Shown: positions 43,955 through 52,898, counted from the stretch's first letter. The stretch: 64,000 bases of DNA from Bog-473 sp963809825 (GCA_963809825.1 CAWELJ010000009.1:62001-126000); one strand, 5' to 3'. The notes: generated by a model not told the origin, from the sequence alone. Translations and numbers: made by a program.

Positions 43955-43987
43955 GTCGCTATCGACCCGGGTGTCGCCGCCTACCGA

Positions 43988-44254
43988 TCAGTGGGCGAGA
44001 TCGGCTGCTCCATACCAGCGACGGAGCGCGACCCCAGACCAGACCAGCTCGACGGCTCCAAACGGCCACGCCCCAGAGAGGAAGCCGTACACGCTCGAGA
44101 GTAGGCATCCGAACGCAAACAGCAGGATGAACTGTCTGCCTTTCCTCTCCAAGGCATACATCGCCATCATGAACGAAACGGCGCAAACCCCGTAAACGGT
44201 GATGCCAGCGCTGGACATGTACTCATTCAAGCTGACCGGGGCGGCCAGGCGCAC
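43988..44254 (-). CDS. Small membrane protein, unknown function
   Basis: An 88-residue protein with two to three hydrophobic helices (ITVYGVCAVSFMMAMYALER, QFILLFAFGCLLSSVYGFLS, WPFGAVELVWSGVALRRW). The Trp-Pro-Phe-Gly...Glu-x-x-Trp end resembles a recurrent small membrane family. The start may be Met12 (44221) instead. It is upstream of the CDF gene in the same direction. Confidence 0.6.
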   Translation of the reverse strand: MRLAAPVSLNEYMSSAGITVYGVCAVSFMMAMYALERKGRQFILLFAFGCLLSSVYGFLSGAWPFGAVELVWSGVALRRWYGAADLAH

Positions 44255-44377
44255 GATCAGGAAGGTTGAGATCCCTCTGCTTGTGGGTGGCGGAACTCCC
44301 GAGGGTAGGAAGCCGGCGAGACAGAGCGCGGCAAGAGAAACGTCGCGGTTCGACGCTTGGTCACAGGACCCGATCGC

Positions 44378-45283
44378 TCAGGCGTCGCGGCGCACGAGGA
44401 CCCAGCAGCCGATCGCCAGGGTCACCACGGTGTACAGCACGAGCAAGGCGAACCCGGTCCACGGGCTGAAAGCCGGCCCGACGCGGTCGGGCGCCCCGTG
44501 GGTGGAGAACATGACGAAACCGATGTTGGCCGGAAGGTAGCGGGCGACGGCGTCGCTGATCGTCGCAGGCAACGCCTGCACGATGAGGGGCAGGACCAGC
44601 ACCACCCCGACGAAGGTCGAGATGGCGCCGGCAGTGTGCCGGATGATCGTCGCCATTCCCAATGCGAGCAGCCCGAGCACGGCCAGGTACAGGCCGCCGC
44701 CAACCACGGCCCGCAAGACGCCAGGCTGCCCCAATGATGCCGAGCCGCTTGAGAGCACGGCCTGGACGTTGTGGGGCAGCTTCACCCCGAGTTGCTGGGC
44801 GTGTTGCGCGGCTGCTGTCGACGACCCGACGGCGTGCTTGGCCGCCAGGATGGCCTGGCCGAGGGCGAAGGCGCTGAAGGCGAGGATCTCGCTCACCACG
44901 ACGGCCACCGCACCGAACACGAAGATCTTGGCGGTGAGCACGACGGGCCGGCGGGGCACGGCCGACAATGTGGCGCGGATCGTTCCGGTGCCGTACTCCG
45001 CGCTCATCACCAGCACACCGAGCACTCCGAAGATGAGCTGACCTAGGAAGATGCCGACGAGGCTCCGGCGGGTCGGATCCTCGATGACATCGGAGGGGTT
45101 CACCGTGCCCGTGCCGAGCGCGCACAAGCCCACGACTGCCACCACCGTCGCGACGAGCGTCCACATGGTGGAGCGGACCGACCACAACTTCGTCCACTCG
45201 GCTGCCATGGCCCGGCGCAGACCGACGCGACCGGAGGGCAGCGCAGTCTCGAAGGAGGCCGGAGTCCCGACCACGGCAGTCAC
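44378..45283 (-). CDS. ABC transporter permease
   Basis: A 301-residue ABC-2-like permease. After a cytoplasmic AMAAEWTKLWSVRSTMWTLV start (typical of actinobacterial exporters) come six helices including LVATVVAVVGLCALGTG and ALLVLYTVVTLAIGCWVLV; EYGTGTIRATLSAVPRRPVV is the conserved cytoplasmic loop. The start overlaps the ATPase stop by four bases. Substrate unknown; such pairs export drugs or lipids. Confidence 0.88.
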   Translation of the reverse strand: MTAVVGTPASFETALPSGRVGLRRAMAAEWTKLWSVRSTMWTLVATVVAVVGLCALGTGTVNPSDVIEDPTRRSLVGIFLGQLIFGVLGVLVMSAEYGTGTIRATLSAVPRRPVVLTAKIFVFGAVAVVVSEILAFSAFALGQAILAAKHAVGSSTAAAQHAQQLGVKLPHNVQAVLSSGSASLGQPGVLRAVVGGGLYLAVLGLLALGMATIIRHTAGAISTFVGVVLVLPLIVQALPATISDAVARYLPANIGFVMFSTHGAPDRVGPAFSPWTGFALLVLYTVVTLAIGCWVLVRRDA

Positions 45284-46182
45284 GATCCACCCCGGAATTC
45301 GACGGCTTCGTCCGTCAGCTCCATGAAGGCGTCCTCCAAAGATGCGACGGGGGTCAGTTCGTGCAGTCCGACACCGATCGATGCGGCCAGGTCCCCCACC
45401 TCCGGTGCTGACAGGCCAGTGACGGTCATGGACCCATCGGGGTCGGAGATGATCACTCCGCCCGCATTGATCACGGCGTCGGTCAATTGATGCGGCGCCG
45501 GCGTGCGGACCTTGACAGATTGACGGGAGCTGCGAGCGACGAAGTCAGCTACCGAGGTCTCTGCGATCAGCTTGCCCTTGCCGATGACCACGAGATGGTC
45601 GGCGGTGAGCGCCATTTCGGCCATCAGATGGCTCGAGACGAACACGGTTCGACCTTCGCCGGCGAGGGTCCTGCACAGCGTGCGCACCCAGCGGATGCCC
45701 TCGGGATCGAGCCCGTTCACCGGCTCGTCGAACAGCAGCACGCCGGGGTCGCCGAGCAGGGCAGCAGCGATGCCCAGGCGCTGGCCCATCCCGAGCGAGA
45801 ACTTGCCCACCCGTTTGCCAGCCACCGCACTGAGACCCACCAGCTCCAGGACCTCTTCGACGCGCGATCGAGCGATGGCGTTGCTCCTCGCCAGTGTGAG
45901 CAGATGGGCGCGGGCGGAGCGACCGGGATGGATCGCCTTGGCTTCGAGGAGCCCGCCCACTTCCCGCAGTGGCCAGGGGAGATCGTGGTAGCGCCGGCCC
46001 AGCACCGTGACGGAGCCCGACGCCGGCGAGTCGAGACCCATGATCATGCGCATCGTGGTCGACTTGCCCGACCCGTTGGGCCCGAGGAAGCCGGTGACGG
46101 ACCCCGGACGGACGTCGAAGGACAGGTCGTCCACGGCCACAACGTTGCCGAACCGCTTAGAGAGCCCCCGGGCCTCGATCAC
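45280..46182 (-). CDS. ABC transporter ATP-binding protein
   Basis: A 300-residue ATPase with Walker A FLGPNGSGKSTTMRMIMGL, signature FSLGMGQRLGIAAALLGDP and Walker B GVLLFDEPVNGLDPEGIRWV, H-loop VFVSSHLMAEM. The GTG at 46182 (VIEARGLSKRFGN) is chosen since upstream residues are Gly/Arg-rich and non-homologous. It is the first gene of a two-gene exporter operon. Confidence 0.92.
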   Translation of the reverse strand: MIEARGLSKRFGNVVAVDDLSFDVRPGSVTGFLGPNGSGKSTTMRMIMGLDSPASGSVTVLGRRYHDLPWPLREVGGLLEAKAIHPGRSARAHLLTLARSNAIARSRVEEVLELVGLSAVAGKRVGKFSLGMGQRLGIAAALLGDPGVLLFDEPVNGLDPEGIRWVRTLCRTLAGEGRTVFVSSHLMAEMALTADHLVVIGKGKLIAETSVADFVARSSRQSVKVRTPAPHQLTDAVINAGGVIISDPDGSMTVTGLSAPEVGDLAASIGVGLHELTPVASLEDAFMELTDEAVEFRGGS

Positions 46183-46282
46183 CGGGTAAGCCTTGCACGG
46201 CGCATCGCCTTCTGGGTATCGGGGAGAACCCTGATGACCGAGACCCATCATCGGGGAGGACCCTGACCAGGTCGCTCTCCCC

Positions 46283-46329
46283 CGTCCCATACGCCGGGTG
46301 CCCCTGCCCCTAGCGGACATCGGGGCAGG
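46283..46329 (+). repeat. Island repeat (copy H) with adjoining 8-bp hairpin
   Basis: CGTCCCATACGCCGGGTG is followed by CCTGCCCC (46303-46310) and GGGGCAGG (46322-46329), a perfect 8-bp stem with an 11-base loop. It sits upstream of the ABC operon. Confidence 0.6.
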
Positions 46330-46418
46330 TCCGGCCGACATAGGTGGTGAAGCACCGTCTGACGCAACCACCGGAAGGATTCGAGCTTCCCGAGGTGCTC
46401 CAGATCGCCAGTTGCCAA

Positions 46419-46745
46419 TTAGGGCTCGATGACAGTCCATCCGCGACGACGAAGCTCACCGGCGAGCTGATCCGAGGGTACAGAACTCAATGTTTGCTCT
46501 CGGGCGGATTGACGCCACGTTGGCGCAGCAATGGCAATACCCTCGTCAGACTCTGCGTCGAGTAGCTGGTCAATAAACGCTGTCGCTTCGTCACGTGAGA
46601 ACTTTCCTGCGGCTTGACGCTGGGTAAAGCCCATTGGGCCGCGTGCATCACGGAAGTCGGAATGTCCGGCCCCCCTGAGCAGTTCCAGGAGCTCTCGGAC
46701 CTGCTTCGCCGAGGCTGGTGGACCTGACTGCTGACCGAACGCCAT
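46419..46745 (-). CDS. Conserved protein of unknown function
   Basis: A 108-residue protein from ATG 46745. SAKQVRELLELLRGAGHSDF, GFTQRQAAGKFSRDEATAFI and SDQLAGELRRRGWTVIEP suggest a small helical fold with a Thr-Gln-Arg-Gln loop. I do not recognise a named domain. It is divergent from the DUF1990 gene. Confidence 0.6.
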   Translation of the reverse strand: MAFGQQSGPPASAKQVRELLELLRGAGHSDFRDARGPMGFTQRQAAGKFSRDEATAFIDQLLDAESDEGIAIAAPTWRQSAREQTLSSVPSDQLAGELRRRGWTVIEP

Positions 46746-46882
46746 TGCGGGCATTCTTGCCCACATGACGATGAAGCGGCGTGGGTGCCTCCGTGCGCTG
46801 GTGGGAGCCGCCACAGCTGCAGTGCCGTACCACCTGATAACAACGGACCGTGAGGTTCGTCCGCCCATCGGACTCAACGGCT

Positions 46883-47425
46883 ATGAGACAGTTGGTGAAG
46901 GACCTCGAGAGTTCCGAGCCCACTTACAGCGACGTGGGCGCCACATTCACAGGAACGGCCCCGAACGGGTTTCACCACGACCGCTACAAGACGGTGTTGG
47001 GTAATGGACCCGAGACGTTTCAGCGTGCCGTAGCGGGTCTCAAGGGGTGGGAAGCGCACCGTCTGCCCGGTGTGCGGGTCTTCCCAGATGACCAGGAGAT
47101 CCGCACCGGTGCGACCGTCGTCGTGACGCTGGGAACGCCCATCCTGGCCCTGGCGGCACCCTGCCGGATCGTCAGCGTCATCGATGGGCAGACCCGATGG
47201 GGCTTTGCATACGGGACGCTGCCTGGCCACCCCGAAGAGGGTGAGGAGGCATTCGTCGTTTCGATGTCACCGGACCAGACCGTGCGGTTCGAGATTGAGG
47301 CGTTCTCCCGCCCAGGCGATCCACTCGTCCGGCTGTCGGGCCCGATCGGCAGAGGCATTCAGAGGGGCGGGACTGGCGGCTACCTGCGTGCGCTCAAACG
47401 ATTTGTCGATGCGGACGGCGACTAG
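46883..47425 (+). CDS. DUF1990-family protein
   Basis: A 180-residue protein with VLGNGPETFQRAVAGLKGWE, IVSVIDGQTRWGFAYGTLPG, HPEEGEEAFVVSMSPDQTVR and FSRPGDPLVRLSGPIGRGIQ. These are the DUF1990 signatures (a beta-rich fold related to START-like proteins). ATG 46883 is preferred over the GTG at 46850. Function unknown. Repeat copy V follows the stop directly. Confidence 0.85.
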   Translation: MRQLVKDLESSEPTYSDVGATFTGTAPNGFHHDRYKTVLGNGPETFQRAVAGLKGWEAHRLPGVRVFPDDQEIRTGATVVVTLGTPILALAAPCRIVSVIDGQTRWGFAYGTLPGHPEEGEEAFVVSMSPDQTVRFEIEAFSRPGDPLVRLSGPIGRGIQRGGTGGYLRALKRFVDADGD

Positions 47426-47445
47426 CCCACAACGCCGGCTCCGGG
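47426..47445 (+). repeat. Island palindromic repeat (copy V)
   Basis: CCCACAACGCCGGCTCCGGG begins at the base after the DUF1990 stop codon; arms CCC/GGG. Confidence 0.5.
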
Positions 47446-48014
47446 TCCCGCGGGGATTTCAGACTGGCATAGCGTCTCTGGACTCGCTGCGGCTCCGCTA
47501 CTTCGGACGCAATCGCCCCATGGGGGCCTTTGGCTCACGACGTCCGGCAGATCTGGCAGGCATACACCTCAGGCACCTGACGAACTTCGAGGTCAGTCAA
47601 GCTCCGGGAGAATTCACGCGCACCCGTGGGTGCCCATAACGCCGTACATGAAGGGGCGGGGCCGGATCAAGAGCCTTTCTCTGTCGATCGTTCCTGATTC
47701 ACCCATCGGCGTCCTGCACGAGAGCGCGCGCCAGCGAGACGTCGGGGTCAACGTCGGGCGATGCCCGCCGAAGGCTTGGCGTTGACGCCGGCGGCGAGCG
47801 GCGCATCCTGTCCGAGGACGCCTATGTGGTACTGCGAGTTCCCATCACTGCTTGGGTTCTGTCACGCTCCCGTGGGCAGCCAGCCATTCATTCGTCGATC
47901 TCCGCACATGATGGGGTTCGGCCACGTCCCGACGGGCTCAATCAGAAACGACGGCCACACCAGAGTCGGTGGGCCACGGCGTTAGTCGAGCTCGCGTCGG
48001 TCCGTGGCCGAGAC
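47446..48014. other. Gene-free stretch left of an IS1111-like element
   Basis: No supported gene. It holds a second repeat copy (47631-47660: TGCCCATAACGCCG ... GGGGCG) and, near 47750-47790, GTCAACG/CGTTGAC arms enclosing GGGC-GAT-GCCC. The latter lies 3' of the transposase, where IS1111-type elements encode their guide RNA, and is a candidate for it. Confidence 0.45.
47631..47660 (+). repeat. Island palindromic repeat (copy W)
   Basis: TGCCCATAACGCCG opens it and GGGGCG lies near its 3' side; loosely paired. Confidence 0.45.
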
Positions 48015-49025
48015 TCAAGCGGCGGCCTCGAGGCATCGGACCTCCCCGTCGCGCATTGCGTAGAAAGCGAGGGTGAGCAGCTTGCGGGCGACGGCCACGC
48101 GGGCCTTGTACTTGCCGGCGTGCTCGGCGATGCGCTTGTAGTCGGCGCGTAGCTTCTCGTTGCCCTTGGCCCGGTAGTTGCCCACAGCCTCGATGGCCGC
48201 CCAGCGGACCAGCGGTGAGCCCTGTTTGGTGATCTCTCCGCGGTGGACGACCTCGTCGGACTCGCGGTGCTTGGGCGTGAGCCCGGCCCAACTGCAGAGC
48301 TTCTTGGCCGAGCTGAAGCGGGTGATGTCACCAATCTCAGCCACGAAGATCGCCGCGATGACCTTGCCGACTCCGGGCAAGGTGAGCAGGGCCCGATAGC
48401 CGGGGTCGGCCTTGAGTTGGGCATGGATGTGCACATCGAGCTCGGCGATGGCCGCCTCGTAGACGTCGAGCAGGTTGCGCAGCGAGTCGAGGCGCAGGGC
48501 GTAGGCCTCGGGGAGCTCGAGACGGTCGAGTTGGGCTTGGCCGGTCGGTCCCCACAGCTCGCCGACCACGGGCAGGATCCCGTTCTTGGCCATGACCCCG
48601 TGGATCTGCGCTTTGGCACTGGTGCGGTGGCGGATGAGCGAATAGCGATAACGCACGAGCTCGCGCAGCTCTCGGACCTCTGGCGGCGCGATCCAGCCCT
48701 CGGCCAGACGTCCCAGGGCCAACATGGCGGCCAGGTCCTGGGCGTCGCGCACGTCGTTCTTGACGCGTCGGTTCCCCCAGTTGTTGCCGAGCGCATGGGC
48801 GAGGTGCACGTGGGCGCCGAGGTCTTGGAGCACATCGGCCGCCCAGTACCAGCCATAGGTGGATTCGAGCACCACCTCGGGCTCGGGCCCGGCAGCGGCC
48901 ATGGCCTGGGCTAGTTCGAAGGGCTGGCTGACGAAGCGTTCGGTGCCGAGCACCTCGCCGTCTTCTGCCATCCGGACGATGGTCGTGCTGCGTCTGTGTA
49001 GGTCGATTCCGACGTACTGTCCCAT
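48015..49025 (-). CDS. IS110-family (IS1111-like) transposase, intact
   Basis: A 336-residue DEDD recombinase. QYVGIDLHRRSTTIVRMAED (Asp), EVVLESTYGWYWAADVLQDL (Glu), NRRVKNDVRDAQDLAAMLAL (Asp pair); C-terminal LLTLPGVGKVIAAIFVAEIG and TKQGSPLVRWAAIEAVGNYR (catalytic Ser region). ATG 49025 follows GAGGAGG. Only about 100 bases separate it from the gene to its right, so a 5' guide RNA as in IS110 proper has little room; a 3' one is more likely. Confidence 0.92.
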   Translation of the reverse strand: MGQYVGIDLHRRSTTIVRMAEDGEVLGTERFVSQPFELAQAMAAAGPEPEVVLESTYGWYWAADVLQDLGAHVHLAHALGNNWGNRRVKNDVRDAQDLAAMLALGRLAEGWIAPPEVRELRELVRYRYSLIRHRTSAKAQIHGVMAKNGILPVVGELWGPTGQAQLDRLELPEAYALRLDSLRNLLDVYEAAIAELDVHIHAQLKADPGYRALLTLPGVGKVIAAIFVAEIGDITRFSSAKKLCSWAGLTPKHRESDEVVHRGEITKQGSPLVRWAAIEAVGNYRAKGNEKLRADYKRIAEHAGKYKARVAVARKLLTLAFYAMRDGEVRCLEAAA

Positions 49026-49063
49026 AGGGGCCTCCTCCTCTTTCGAGGTTTTCTTTTGCAAGA

Positions 49064-49107
49064 CCGAGCATGCTCGGATCTCACAAGGGGCGGAGGCCCC
49101 GCCCCTT
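49064..49107. terminator. 14-bp palindrome and adjacent 9-bp hairpin
   Basis: CCGAGCATGCTCGG (49064-49077) is a perfect palindrome near the right end of the IS element. AAGGGGCGG/CCGCCCCTT (49085-49107, loop AGGCC) is a strong hairpin between the IS element and the VOC gene's stop; it probably ends the cupin-VOC transcript. Confidence 0.6.
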
Positions 49108-49132
49108 CATCGCATCAGGACGGCGCTCCGAT

Positions 49133-49522
49133 TTAGGCGTCGACGTACAGCTCGATCTCGTTCCCGTCCGGATCGAGGACGTGCACGCTTTTCGTAAAGG
49201 TCCGCTCCGTCTCGTAGAGGACGGGCGTTCCCGAGGCATGGAGCACATTCCGCACGAGACTGAGCGTCTCGGCTGAACTGCCGACCTTGAATGCCACGTG
49301 AGCGAGCCCTGTGGCTTCATGCTCCGGCTTAGAGGCAGTCGGACCGAGCTCCATCAGGGCGAAGTCGTGATGGGTCCCCGGGGTCCCGAGGGTGAAGAAC
49401 GTCATATGCGGGTCCGTAATCCGCAAGATGATCCGCATTCCCAATAGGCGCGAGTAGAAGTCCTCGGACTGGTGCAGGTCCCGGACCTTGATTACGACGT
49501 GCCCGAGAGCCTCTACGTGCAC
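49133..49522 (-). CDS. VOC-family (catechol-dioxygenase-like) protein
   Basis: A 129-residue vicinal-oxygen-chelate protein: VEALGHVVIKVRDLHQSEDF, YSRLLGMRIILRI, HHDFALMELGP, GLAHVAFKVGSSAETLSLVR and VLDPDGNEIELYV. His and Glu ligands are in the usual strands. The GTG at 49522 has GAAGGAG before it and overlaps the cupin stop by ten bases, so the two are co-translated. Confidence 0.87.
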   Translation of the reverse strand: MHVEALGHVVIKVRDLHQSEDFYSRLLGMRIILRITDPHMTFFTLGTPGTHHDFALMELGPTASKPEHEATGLAHVAFKVGSSAETLSLVRNVLHASGTPVLYETERTFTKSVHVLDPDGNEIELYVDA

Positions 49523-50061
49523 GACGGCTCCTTCGCTCCGGGGCACCTCGAGCGCGCAACTGCCAAGACGCGGTCGCTGTCTTCGACGCTCAAGGGCGGC
49601 CCGATCGGCCTGAGGTCGTGTGAGGAGGCAACTCGTGCCAGCTCGTCCATGGGCGGGAACGCCGGTTGACGGGGAACGACGCGCGCCGTGGCTGGAACGC
49701 CCAGATCGCGAATGAGGTCCCGAAAGCTGGTGTTCTCGTGCACCAGCAGGATCCGTGCCTCTCGGTCACCGACTACCCGGAACGCGTGGGGCACACCGCG
49801 GGGCATGGAGACCCAGTGACCGGCACCGACGACGAGCTCGTCGTCACCACAGCGCACGACCATCTCGCCATCGAGGATGTACCAGGTGTCGTCGAGGTCG
49901 TCGTGGACGTGCAGCGGGGGCGCAGCGCCGACCGGCAAGGTCATCTCGAGCACGACGGTGTCCATCCCCGGCGCGCAGCGATGTTCGACGACCAAGGTGT
50001 CGAGGAACCACCAGGCCTGCGCCTGCTCGCTCTTGAGGGAATCAACGACTGCTGTGGTCAT
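49513..50061 (-). CDS. Cupin-domain protein
   Basis: A 182-residue cupin from ATG 50061 (MTTAVVDSL), after GGAGGTG. PPLHVHDDLDDTWYILDGEM is motif 1 (two His, Glu-like position Asp) and VSMPRGVPHAFRVVGDRE motif 2 (His). It may be a dioxygenase or isomerase. It is divergent from a marR gene with a repeated operator-like sequence between. Confidence 0.87.
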   Translation of the reverse strand: MTTAVVDSLKSEQAQAWWFLDTLVVEHRCAPGMDTVVLEMTLPVGAAPPLHVHDDLDDTWYILDGEMVVRCGDDELVVGAGHWVSMPRGVPHAFRVVGDREARILLVHENTSFRDLIRDLGVPATARVVPRQPAFPPMDELARVASSHDLRPIGPPLSVEDSDRVLAVARSRCPGAKEPSCT

Positions 50062-50109
50062 ATCGAACACCTCCAAGCCATAACCCTGTCGCGGATCAGG
50101 TAGTCAGGG

Positions 50110-50143
50110 AACCTTACGACAAAATAGTATGGTAACCTTACGA
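50110..50143. promoter_or_regulatory. Direct repeat AACCTTACGA x2, candidate MarR operator
   Basis: Exact copies at 50110-50119 and 50134-50143, start to start 24 bases, directly before the MarR-type gene's ATG and within the divergent promoter shared with the cupin-VOC pair. The spacing of two helical turns or so suits a dimeric regulator. Confidence 0.6.
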
Positions 50144-50145
50144 TC

Positions 50146-50655
50146 ATGTCAAGCGATCTCCGGGCCGACGTCACCATCGGACAGCCAAAGCGCTACGTCG
50201 GCGCCATGTTGCGCGTCGTCTGGCAGTGGGTCCGCGATGAGATGTACGCCGGCGTCGTTGCGGCGGGGTATGACGATCTGAGCGCCGCACATGTCGGGCT
50301 CTGGCGCTATCCAGGCCTCGACGGACTACGTCCAAGCCAGCTTGCGGACCTGGCGGGGATCACGAAGCAGTCGGTCAACGACCTGCTCGGGCATCTGGAA
50401 CGGCACGGGTACCTCGGGCGCGTACCCGATCCGGCCGACGGAAGAGCCCGCGTGATCCGACTCACTTCCAAGGGACGGCGGCTCGAGCAGACAATCTACG
50501 CCGAGGCGGGGGCGGCCGAGATGCGGATCGCTGAGATCTTGGGGCCGCGACGCTTCGCTCAGCTGCACAGCTCTCTTGAGCTGCTCGCCGAGCGATTCAC
50601 CGACGCAACCGAGGACGACCAAGGATCTCGCGCGTCACACCCCGTCGTACGTTGA
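50146..50655 (+). CDS. MarR-family regulator
   Basis: A 169-residue winged-helix regulator: LRPSQLADLAGITKQSVNDL, LGHLERHGYLGRVPDPADGR, ARVIRLTSKGRRLEQTIYAE. These are the recognition helix and wing of MarR. It probably represses itself and the cupin-VOC operon. The start lies only two bases after the second direct repeat, so binding would block transcription start. Confidence 0.88.
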   Translation: MSSDLRADVTIGQPKRYVGAMLRVVWQWVRDEMYAGVVAAGYDDLSAAHVGLWRYPGLDGLRPSQLADLAGITKQSVNDLLGHLERHGYLGRVPDPADGRARVIRLTSKGRRLEQTIYAEAGAAEMRIAEILGPRRFAQLHSSLELLAERFTDATEDDQGSRASHPVVR

Positions 50656-50685
50656 GAGATGCGACCATTTCAGGGGGAACCGAGG

Positions 50686-50710
50686 TATCCCGTTCGCCGG
50701 GTTGGTGTCG
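50686..50710 (+). repeat. Possible island repeat (copy I)
   Basis: TATCCCGTTCGCCGGGTTGG; core CGCCGGG present, 3' arm weak. Confidence 0.4.
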
Positions 50711-51065
50711 CTAGACGCTCTCAAGGCGAACTGGTCACCTGTGGCATCGCAAGCCCAAAGAAGGGACGCGCCTCCCGTGAGTCGATGCTTCGAATGTCGT
50801 CTAGGTCGAAGTCATAGAGCAGACTTTCCGGGATTCGTTGCGAGAAGGCCTCTTTGAACACGATAAATCGTTCACTCGTGACCGCTGCAAGCAGAGGCCT
50901 TCCGCCTTCGCGAACAATGCCCGCCCCATTGACAGAGGGTCGTGGCGACGACTTCCATCTCCCGGACGGAGGTGATTCTGAACCCCTGTTCGCTCGACGG
51001 AGGAGACGCTACGCCCCTTGGTTGGCCTAAACGTCGCCGTGTCGAGGCTGAGCCTTGTCGAACCT

Positions 51066-51090
51066 CTGCCCCCCACTTCGCCGGAGCGGA
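51066..51090 (+). repeat. Possible island repeat (copy J)
   Basis: CTGCCCCCCACTTCGCCGG; the 5' half and core match, the 3' arm is lost. Confidence 0.4.
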
Positions 51091-51228
51091 GACTCCTGGC
51101 CCGGTGCGGAGGCCGTTGGCCGACCTCTGAACTCAGAAGTGATTGGCTTTGCGGCGCCGAATCTTGTCTACTTTCTGATTGCTAGGCGCCCACGGTATGC
51201 GGAATCAGTGCGAGAGAAGGCATGCGAT

Positions 51229-52326
51229 ATGACGTTCGTTCCGTACGACCGGCCGATCCGGGCTGCCTTCATCGGTCTCGGTCGGATTTACGACCTAAAC
51301 GTCCGGGCCTACACGGGAAACCCGGATGTCGAAGTCGTGGCACTCGTTGATCCAGATCCGGATCGTCGTGCCCAACGACAAGTCCACTGGCCCGAGGCAC
51401 GGACGTTCGCCACGGCAGCCGAGCTCGCATCGAGTGGCCTGGCGGTCGATGCGGCCGAGGTCCTGCTTCCGATCCCTCTCCATGTCGAGGGCGTCTGTGA
51501 AATGCTCGGCTACGGCTGGCACCTGAACTTGCAGAAGCCGATGTGCGGCGAGTTGGGTGAAGCCCGGCAGATGCTCGAGGCGGCCCGAGCGAACGACCGC
51601 GTCCTTCGGGTCATGGAGAACTACCTCTTCTATGAGCCGTTGCAGAAGATGAAGGAGACGGTCGAGTCAGGGGATCTGGGTCCGGTGACCGGGTACCACA
51701 TGAAGATGGTGGGCAGCGGGCGCGGTGGATGGGAGGTTCCCCGGTCCAGTTTCGAATGGCAGTTCGCCCAGATGCGCCGCGGCCGGGGCATCCTGGTGTT
51801 CGACGACGGCTGGCACAAACTCTCTACGGCGTTATGGCTCTTCGGCCCGCTGCGAGAGGTGCGGGCGTGGGTGGGCGAGACGGAGGTGTTCGCGGACATC
51901 AAGGTCGACGCACCCACCACAATCGTCTGGGAGCATCAGAACGGCATCCGCGGCGTGTGGGACATCACGTTGGCCCCCGACATGTATCTCCGGTCCGACT
52001 ACTACACCAACGACGAGCGATGGGAAGTCACGGGACGTCGAGGCTACTCACGGGTGAACCGGTGCACCGGCCGGGGCATTCAGCAACCGAGCCTCGAGAC
52101 CTACGTCGACGGCGAGATGCTGACATTCCATGCGCTCGACGACGACTGGGCCAGTAGCTTTCGGAACTCCGGACGCCATTGGCTGCGCTGGCTCCGCACT
52201 GGCGAGGGCCCTCTGTTGTGGGGAGCCGAAGAGGCTGTCGACGTATTGCGATTCGCCCTCGCGATATATGCCAGCAGTTCGGCGGGCGGAGTGGGCATCG
52301 ACCCAGCGTTGATTCGGGAAGGTTGA
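51229..52326 (+). CDS. Gfo/Idh/MocA-family oxidoreductase
   Basis: A 365-residue NAD(P)-dependent dehydrogenase-type protein. ATG 51229 gives a Rossmann start IRAAFIGLGRIYDLNVRAYT, VVALVDPDPDRR, then LNLQKPMCGELGEARQMLEA (the EKP-like loop, here QKP). The C-terminal beta-sheet domain (GYHMKMVGSGRGGWEVPRS, FDDGWHKLSTALWLFGPLRE) carries the H-x-x-x-x-A pattern. Family substrates are sugars and inositols; this one is unknown. Confidence 0.88.
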   Translation: MTFVPYDRPIRAAFIGLGRIYDLNVRAYTGNPDVEVVALVDPDPDRRAQRQVHWPEARTFATAAELASSGLAVDAAEVLLPIPLHVEGVCEMLGYGWHLNLQKPMCGELGEARQMLEAARANDRVLRVMENYLFYEPLQKMKETVESGDLGPVTGYHMKMVGSGRGGWEVPRSSFEWQFAQMRRGRGILVFDDGWHKLSTALWLFGPLREVRAWVGETEVFADIKVDAPTTIVWEHQNGIRGVWDITLAPDMYLRSDYYTNDERWEVTGRRGYSRVNRCTGRGIQQPSLETYVDGEMLTFHALDDDWASSFRNSGRHWLRWLRTGEGPLLWGAEEAVDVLRFALAIYASSSAGGVGIDPALIREG

Positions 52327-52391
52327 CTCATCGGTCTGACCCGCGCTGAGCAAGTTGAGTGCAGAGGAAGAGAGAAGGAGAGGAATGGACC

Positions 52392-52898
52392 ATGGCAGAG
52401 GAAGGCAAGCCGGTCGAAGTGTCACGCAGAATCGAAGCACCGGCGGCCCTCATCTTCAAGATCCTGGCGAATCCGCAACGTCACGTGGATTTCGACGGAT
52501 CCGACATGCTCCGGGGAGCCGTCGTGGACCGTCCCATCTCCGACGTGGGCGACACCTTCACCATGAAGATGCATCGGCTCGGAGACGACTACCTCATGCT
52601 CAACTATGTGGTCGAGTTCGAGCCAGATCGGCGCATATTTTGGGAACCGGCTCCCGGAGACCCTTCGCGGGCTGAGGGTGATGATCCATCCAAGGTCGGC
52701 ATCCCTGCGGGCTACCGCTGGGGCTACATCCTCACTCCCGACGGTGACGACGCCACCGTCGTCACCGAGGTCTTTGACTACGGCCCCTTGCCGGAGGACC
52801 TCCTGCGTGATGGCGGGGTGTGGATCAACGGGACCAATTCGGTGCTTGAGTCCATGACGGCCAGCCTGGAGAGGCTCGAGAAGATCAGTACCGAGTAG
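52392..52898 (+). CDS. SRPBCC/polyketide-cyclase-like protein
   Basis: A 168-residue START-like fold protein: VEVSRRIEAPAALIFKILAN opens with the classical strand, DFDGSDMLRGAVVDRPISDV follows, and SVLESMTASLERLEKISTE is the long C-terminal helix. It likely binds a hydrophobic ligand. It lies 65 bases after the oxidoreductase and may share its transcript. Confidence 0.82.
   Translation: MAEEGKPVEVSRRIEAPAALIFKILANPQRHVDFDGSDMLRGAVVDRPISDVGDTFTMKMHRLGDDYLMLNYVVEFEPDRRIFWEPAPGDPSRAEGDDPSKVGIPAGYRWGYILTPDGDDATVVTEVFDYGPLPEDLLRDGGVWINGTNSVLESMTASLERLEKISTE

Larger units (their letters stand above)
50656..51228. other. Gene-free stretch with two repeat copies
   Basis: No supported gene. Two diverged island-repeat copies occur: 50686-50710 (TATCCCGTTCGCCGGG) and 51066-51090 (CTGCCCCCCACTTCGCCGG). 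The rest shows no structure I can defend. Confidence 0.5.

Noticed and set aside
47761..47985. A 74-codon plus-strand frame left of the IS1111-like element
   Set aside because: No homology-like pattern and it covers the inverted-repeat segment that may be non-coding.
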